From Casimicrobiaceae bacterium (GTDB taxonomy: Bacteria; Pseudomonadota; Gammaproteobacteria; Burkholderiales; Casimicrobiaceae), in assembly GCA_026646885.1 (NCBI GenBank), contig JAPKHK010000008.1:62001-126000 (forward strand): a stretch of DNA of 64,000 nt, in the 5' to 3' direction. Positions 61,153 to 64,000 of this stretch are shown here, one piece after another. The position numbers were made by a program, and so were the translations under genes. The notes beneath the pieces are model-generated. The model worked only from the letters and a program-made list of their open reading frames with translations, ran no database searches and was not told where the DNA came from. Position 1 is the first letter of the stretch; each line of letters begins with the position of its first letter.

Positions 61153-61776
61153 ATGAAACGGGTTTCGCTCGAGGCTGCGCTGACAATTGCCTTGCTTGCT
61201 GTATACGCGACGGCCGCGCACGCGGACAGCTCCAGGGCAAAGGAATTGGCAACCACGGTCTGCGCCGCCTGCCACGGCGCCAGCGGCCAGAGTCCGAGTC
61301 CCGCCAATCCGCATCTCGCCGCTCAACAGGCCCAGTATATCACCACGCAACTGGCAAACTTCAAGAGCGGTGTGCGCGCCAACGCCATCATGCTCGGGAT
61401 GGCAAGTATGCTCGCGCCCGAGGACATGAGGGCGCTGGGGCGATTCTATGCCGAACAGATCGCCACGCCCGCGGGAAGCAAAGACGCCCGTCGTAGCGCC
61501 TTGGGGCAGAAGCTCTATCGCTATGGCAACACTGCAACGGGTGTACCCGCCTGCTCCGCTTGTCACGCCCCCACCGGTGCCGGTATGCCGGCGCAATACC
61601 CGCGTCTTGCAGGTCAGTTTCAGGAATACACGGTGGCCCAACTGAAAGCTTTCAAGAGTGGCGAGCGCGGCAAGAATGAAAAGGATGCGAACGGCAGAAT
61701 GATGGCCACCATCGCCTCGCGGATGAGCGAAGCAGAGATGCTGGCCATTGCGGATTACATTGCCGCAATGAGATGA
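61153..61776 (+). CDS. dihaem cytochrome c (c4-like)
   Basis: A 207-residue periplasmic electron carrier. A signal peptide (residues 1-24, ending AAHADS) precedes two class I cytochrome domains, each with a haem site: CAACH (37-41) and CSACH (134-138). Candidate axial Met residues lie in IMLGMASM and GRMMATIASRM. The two-domain layout is that of cytochrome c4, which passes electrons to cbb3 or other oxidases. In many betaproteobacteria resB and ccsA follow; here they do not, and a 561-bp non-coding stretch comes next. Confidence 0.92.
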   Translation: MKRVSLEAALTIALLAVYATAAHADSSRAKELATTVCAACHGASGQSPSPANPHLAAQQAQYITTQLANFKSGVRANAIMLGMASMLAPEDMRALGRFYAEQIATPAGSKDARRSALGQKLYRYGNTATGVPACSACHAPTGAGMPAQYPRLAGQFQEYTVAQLKAFKSGERGKNEKDANGRMMATIASRMSEAEMLAIADYIAAMR

Positions 61777-62337
61777 GCCGCGTCTTATCGAAGAGACATG
61801 CTGCTTGGACTGATCATCGACATTTGCAGCGGTGTCGCTCTGCCGTCGAGACGCCTTGGCGTCGGGCCCTGTCCATGACTGTGGCGACCTTTCCCTGATC
61901 CATCCACTTCGAGTGCCATAAGACCAGATCAGGATCCGGGTGGCAGCAACAGCAAAACCGTGTGCGCACCGGATCAATTGGCGGTTCGGTGGGCTTTCGG
62001 CCCGCCGCAGCAATCACGGCCATGCGCCACCGCGAAGCGTCCCGCATCGGCTGTCCGCATCTGCTTGCACCCTTCGGCCTGTAAATCTAGAAACGACAGT
62101 CGGCCGTTTCGGGCGATCAGAAGACTGGCAACCTCGTGAGTATGAAGAAATATTTCTTGGCGCTCATCCTCTGGGTGGTTCGCGTCGCAGCGCATGGTAC
62201 GCCCCCGTCTTGGCGAAGCGTTGCAAATCCTCGCGAGGTGTTCCACCTTGCTCCGGTTTGCGCCTTGCCTCAGCGTCGCCGGCAAGCACTCTGCGCTACA
62301 TCCAGACTGTCGTCTCTAGGATGAATGTGCCGCACAG
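61777..62337. other. 561-bp region without a recognisable gene
   Basis: Short frames exist on both strands but none has a good start site and plausible composition. One frame (62136-62324, plus) begins like a signal peptide but degenerates into Arg/Ser-rich sequence; another (61814-62047, minus) contains CCCCHPDP and no known motif. Candidate readings are eroded genes or a rearrangement junction. I see no inverted repeats or transposase motifs. Confidence 0.6.
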
Positions 62338-64000
62338 CTAGTCTGTTGCGTTTTCGCCTACGGTCGGGGCGAGGGGCGCGCACATCGAAATACCCTCTCC
62401 CGACCACCCCGATTCAATGGTGCGTGCATATTCGTTCGCCTCAGCAACGTAGCGATGCCCGAACCTTCCACTTGGGTCGTACAGCCGAAAGACCGGAGTG
62501 AACCCCCGATCACAGAGACCAAGGGTGGGAAGACCGACACGGAAGACCAGGCCTTCATATTGCCAGCCCTCCGTCCGGCTGATCACCGCACATTCGAACG
62601 GGCTCGCGGTAAAGAAGTGCGCCCCCCCATCGCTCATGGTCTCCCCGTAGAGGCGACACACAGGCCACGATGAACTTGGCGCGTAGGCGCCGCTGGGGAA
62701 TGCGTTAAAGCCGAACCCGGTCGCTTGCCAACCCGACCCAAAAACCCCCGCAAGGAGCGCCGCTGCCTCTTCCGCGTTCGCCGTGATCAGATAGCGCCCG
62801 GACACGCTGTTGTGAAACTCGCGTACTTGCACAGTCTCCAGCGAGGCTTCGACGGGCGTGGGGGACGGCACCGCAACAAGAAATGCAGCGACGTCTAGCA
62901 TTCCGCTACCACAAGGTGTATCGCTGGCGCAGCTGCTGCCTTCCGGATGCCTGCGCGCTGTACTCGCGAGAAGCTCAGCGAATTCGGAAGGCCTCAGTTG
63001 CGGGTTGAGGGTTAGGGCTAGTGCAATGGCCCCGGCAACGTGAGGCGCGGCCATGCTTGTTCCCTGGTATTCGCCATAGGTGAAAGCCAGTGCGCTGCGT
63101 GGGCCGTCGCTAATCGTCGAGAGAACGCCCTCAAAGGACCAAAATTCGCCGCCCGGAGCGGAAATCTCCACGAGCGGGCCGAAATTGCTGTAATAAGCCT
63201 TGTCGCCGCGAACATTATGCGCCGCGACGGTGATGACGCCCCCACAGTTGGCCGGTGCATACCCTGCCGTGTCGCGATTGGCATTGCCTGCCGCCACGAC
63301 GACGCTGACACCGCGCAGAAGCGCCGCGTCGATAGCCTGCTGCATCGCGCGCGGGCAGGCGCCCTTGCCGCCCAGGCTCAGATTGATCACCTTCGCAGGG
63401 TAGGGATTGACCGGGGCGCCGGCCACCGGCACTCCGGCCGCCCACAATACGCCATCCATCACGTCGGCGAACTCACCGCCGCAGCGTCCCAACACCCGCA
63501 CCGGCAGGATGCGCGCACCCCAGCTCACCCCGGCGATGCCTTGTCCATTGTTGGCCTGCGCCCCGATGATGCCCGCGACGTGCGTGCCGTGCCAGCTGCT
63601 CGCCTCCCAAATGGGGTCTTCCGAACCGCATTGCGGGCCCTCGATCCAGTCGCCGGAGTCGAAGGCATCATCGTCGCGGCCGTCGTTGTCGAGCGCGATC
63701 TCCGGATCGGAAATCATGTCGTAGCCTGGCAGCGCCTTGTTCACCAAGTCCGGATGCGGCAAGAGCCCGGTGTCGACCACCGCCACCGTCACTGCTCCGC
63801 CAGTCGTGATGTCCCACGCCGCCGGCGCGTTGATGCCACTGACAGCATCGCTGTAGTTCCACTGCAATGCAAAGAGCGGGTCGCTGGGTGCGCGCAGAGG
63901 AAACATGCGCATCATCGGATCGGCGTAGAGCACCGCGGGGTCGGCTTCGATCGCCGCGGCGAGCCGCTGCAAATCGGTGGCCGCGGCTGTTTCCACGATC
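62338..64000 (-). CDS. secreted subtilisin-like S8 serine protease with C-terminal DUF5648-like region (5' end beyond window)
   Basis: At least 553 residues; the frame is open to the window edge, so the signal peptide and most of the propeptide are missing. Numbering from GTG 63996: the propeptide end is LAAAIEADPAVLYADP (12-27); the catalytic triad is Asp75 (AVVDTG), His136 (HGTHVAG) and Ser314 (GTSMAAPH), with oxyanion Asn238 (AAGNAN). After the protease (to about 370) two repeats follow, EFHNSVSGRYLITANAEEAA and FRLYDPSGRFGHRYVAEANE, of the tyrosine/histidine-rich DUF5648 kind. Several Cys suggest disulfides. It is probably secreted or surface-bound; substrate unknown. Confidence 0.9.
   Translation of the reverse strand, partial: IVETAAATDLQRLAAAIEADPAVLYADPMMRMFPLRAPSDPLFALQWNYSDAVSGINAPAAWDITTGGAVTVAVVDTGLLPHPDLVNKALPGYDMISDPEIALDNDGRDDDAFDSGDWIEGPQCGSEDPIWEASSWHGTHVAGIIGAQANNGQGIAGVSWGARILPVRVLGRCGGEFADVMDGVLWAAGVPVAGAPVNPYPAKVINLSLGGKGACPRAMQQAIDAALLRGVSVVVAAGNANRDTAGYAPANCGGVITVAAHNVRGDKAYYSNFGPLVEISAPGGEFWSFEGVLSTISDGPRSALAFTYGEYQGTSMAAPHVAGAIALALTLNPQLRPSEFAELLASTARRHPEGSSCASDTPCGSGMLDVAAFLVAVPSPTPVEASLETVQVREFHNSVSGRYLITANAEEAAALLAGVFGSGWQATGFGFNAFPSGAYAPSSSWPVCRLYGETMSDGGAHFFTASPFECAVISRTEGWQYEGLVFRVGLPTLGLCDRGFTPVFRLYDPSGRFGHRYVAEANEYARTIESGWSGEGISMCAPLAPTVGENATD

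Noticed and set aside
61814..62047. Possible transposase remnant
   Set aside because: A cysteine-rich frame and GC irregularity caught the eye, but no DDE or HTH motif, terminal repeat or target duplication is visible.
62136..62324. Small secreted peptide gene on the plus strand
   Set aside because: It opens with a signal-like MKKYFLALILWVV, but there is no ribosome-binding site and the rest is Arg/Ser-rich with no hydrophobic or repeated pattern of a real protein.

Overview
The window is about 64 kb of GC-rich bacterial chromosome with dense, mostly operonic genes. Gene content and order point to a betaproteobacterium: pilMNOPQ-aroK-aroB, the cca / NDUFA9-like / slt block, argS-SPOR-dsbA-SDR, priA next to hemE and gltDB, engB facing a dihaem cytochrome c, a neisserial/burkholderial-type trimeric porin, class I PHA synthase, and a LiuR-controlled leucine/isovalerate operon. 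I cannot fix the order from sequence reading alone; Rhodocyclales, Burkholderiales and Nitrosomonadales relatives are all possible.

Layout. 1-5.5 kb (minus): end of a surface-polysaccharide locus with a WbpM/CapD-type nucleotide-sugar dehydratase, a WecA-like initiating transferase and an 803-residue membrane protein that looks like a flippase fused to a polymerase/ligase. 5.9-7 kb: porin with a strong terminator. 7-11.2 kb (minus): cca, an NDUFA9-like NAD(P)-binding protein and soluble lytic transglycosylase. 11.2-14.1 kb (plus): purE-purK coupled to a CaiB-family CoA transferase. 14-25.7 kb (minus): a tightly packed run of twelve genes for leucine/isovalerate breakdown (liuA, B, C, D, E plus thiolase, a second acyl-CoA dehydrogenase, two thioesterases, a methyltransferase, an isomerase and a DUF1289 protein). 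It is preceded by a perfect 8-6-8 palindrome overlapping a promoter and by the MerR-type gene liuR. 26.4-29.3 kb (plus): an MBL-fold hydrolase and phaC; acetyl-CoA from leucine could feed polyhydroxybutyrate. 29.3-33.4 kb: a secreted DUF6600-like protein and a GDSL autotransporter esterase, divergently transcribed. 33.4-47.2 kb (minus): SDR, dsbA, SPOR protein, argS, priA, hemE, gltD, gltB. 47.5-49.1 kb (plus): an Ig-like lipoprotein. 49.2-56 kb (minus): pilMNOPQ-aroKB. 56-59 kb (plus): PBP1A and a conserved unknown. 59-61 kb (minus): hemB and engB. 61.1 kb (plus): a dihaem cytochrome c. 62.3-64 kb (minus): a secreted subtilisin that runs off the window.

The most unusual things seen are: a displaced second copy of the last 71 bp of liuA whose end differs only synonymously, which looks like an integration or recombination scar; the flippase-polymerase fusion; a cluster of DnaA boxes in the AT-rich hemE-priA gap; two perfect inverted repeats wrapped around the purE promoter; and a 46-bp direct repeat pair beside hemB. 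I found no CRISPR array, intact insertion sequence, tRNA or rRNA gene.
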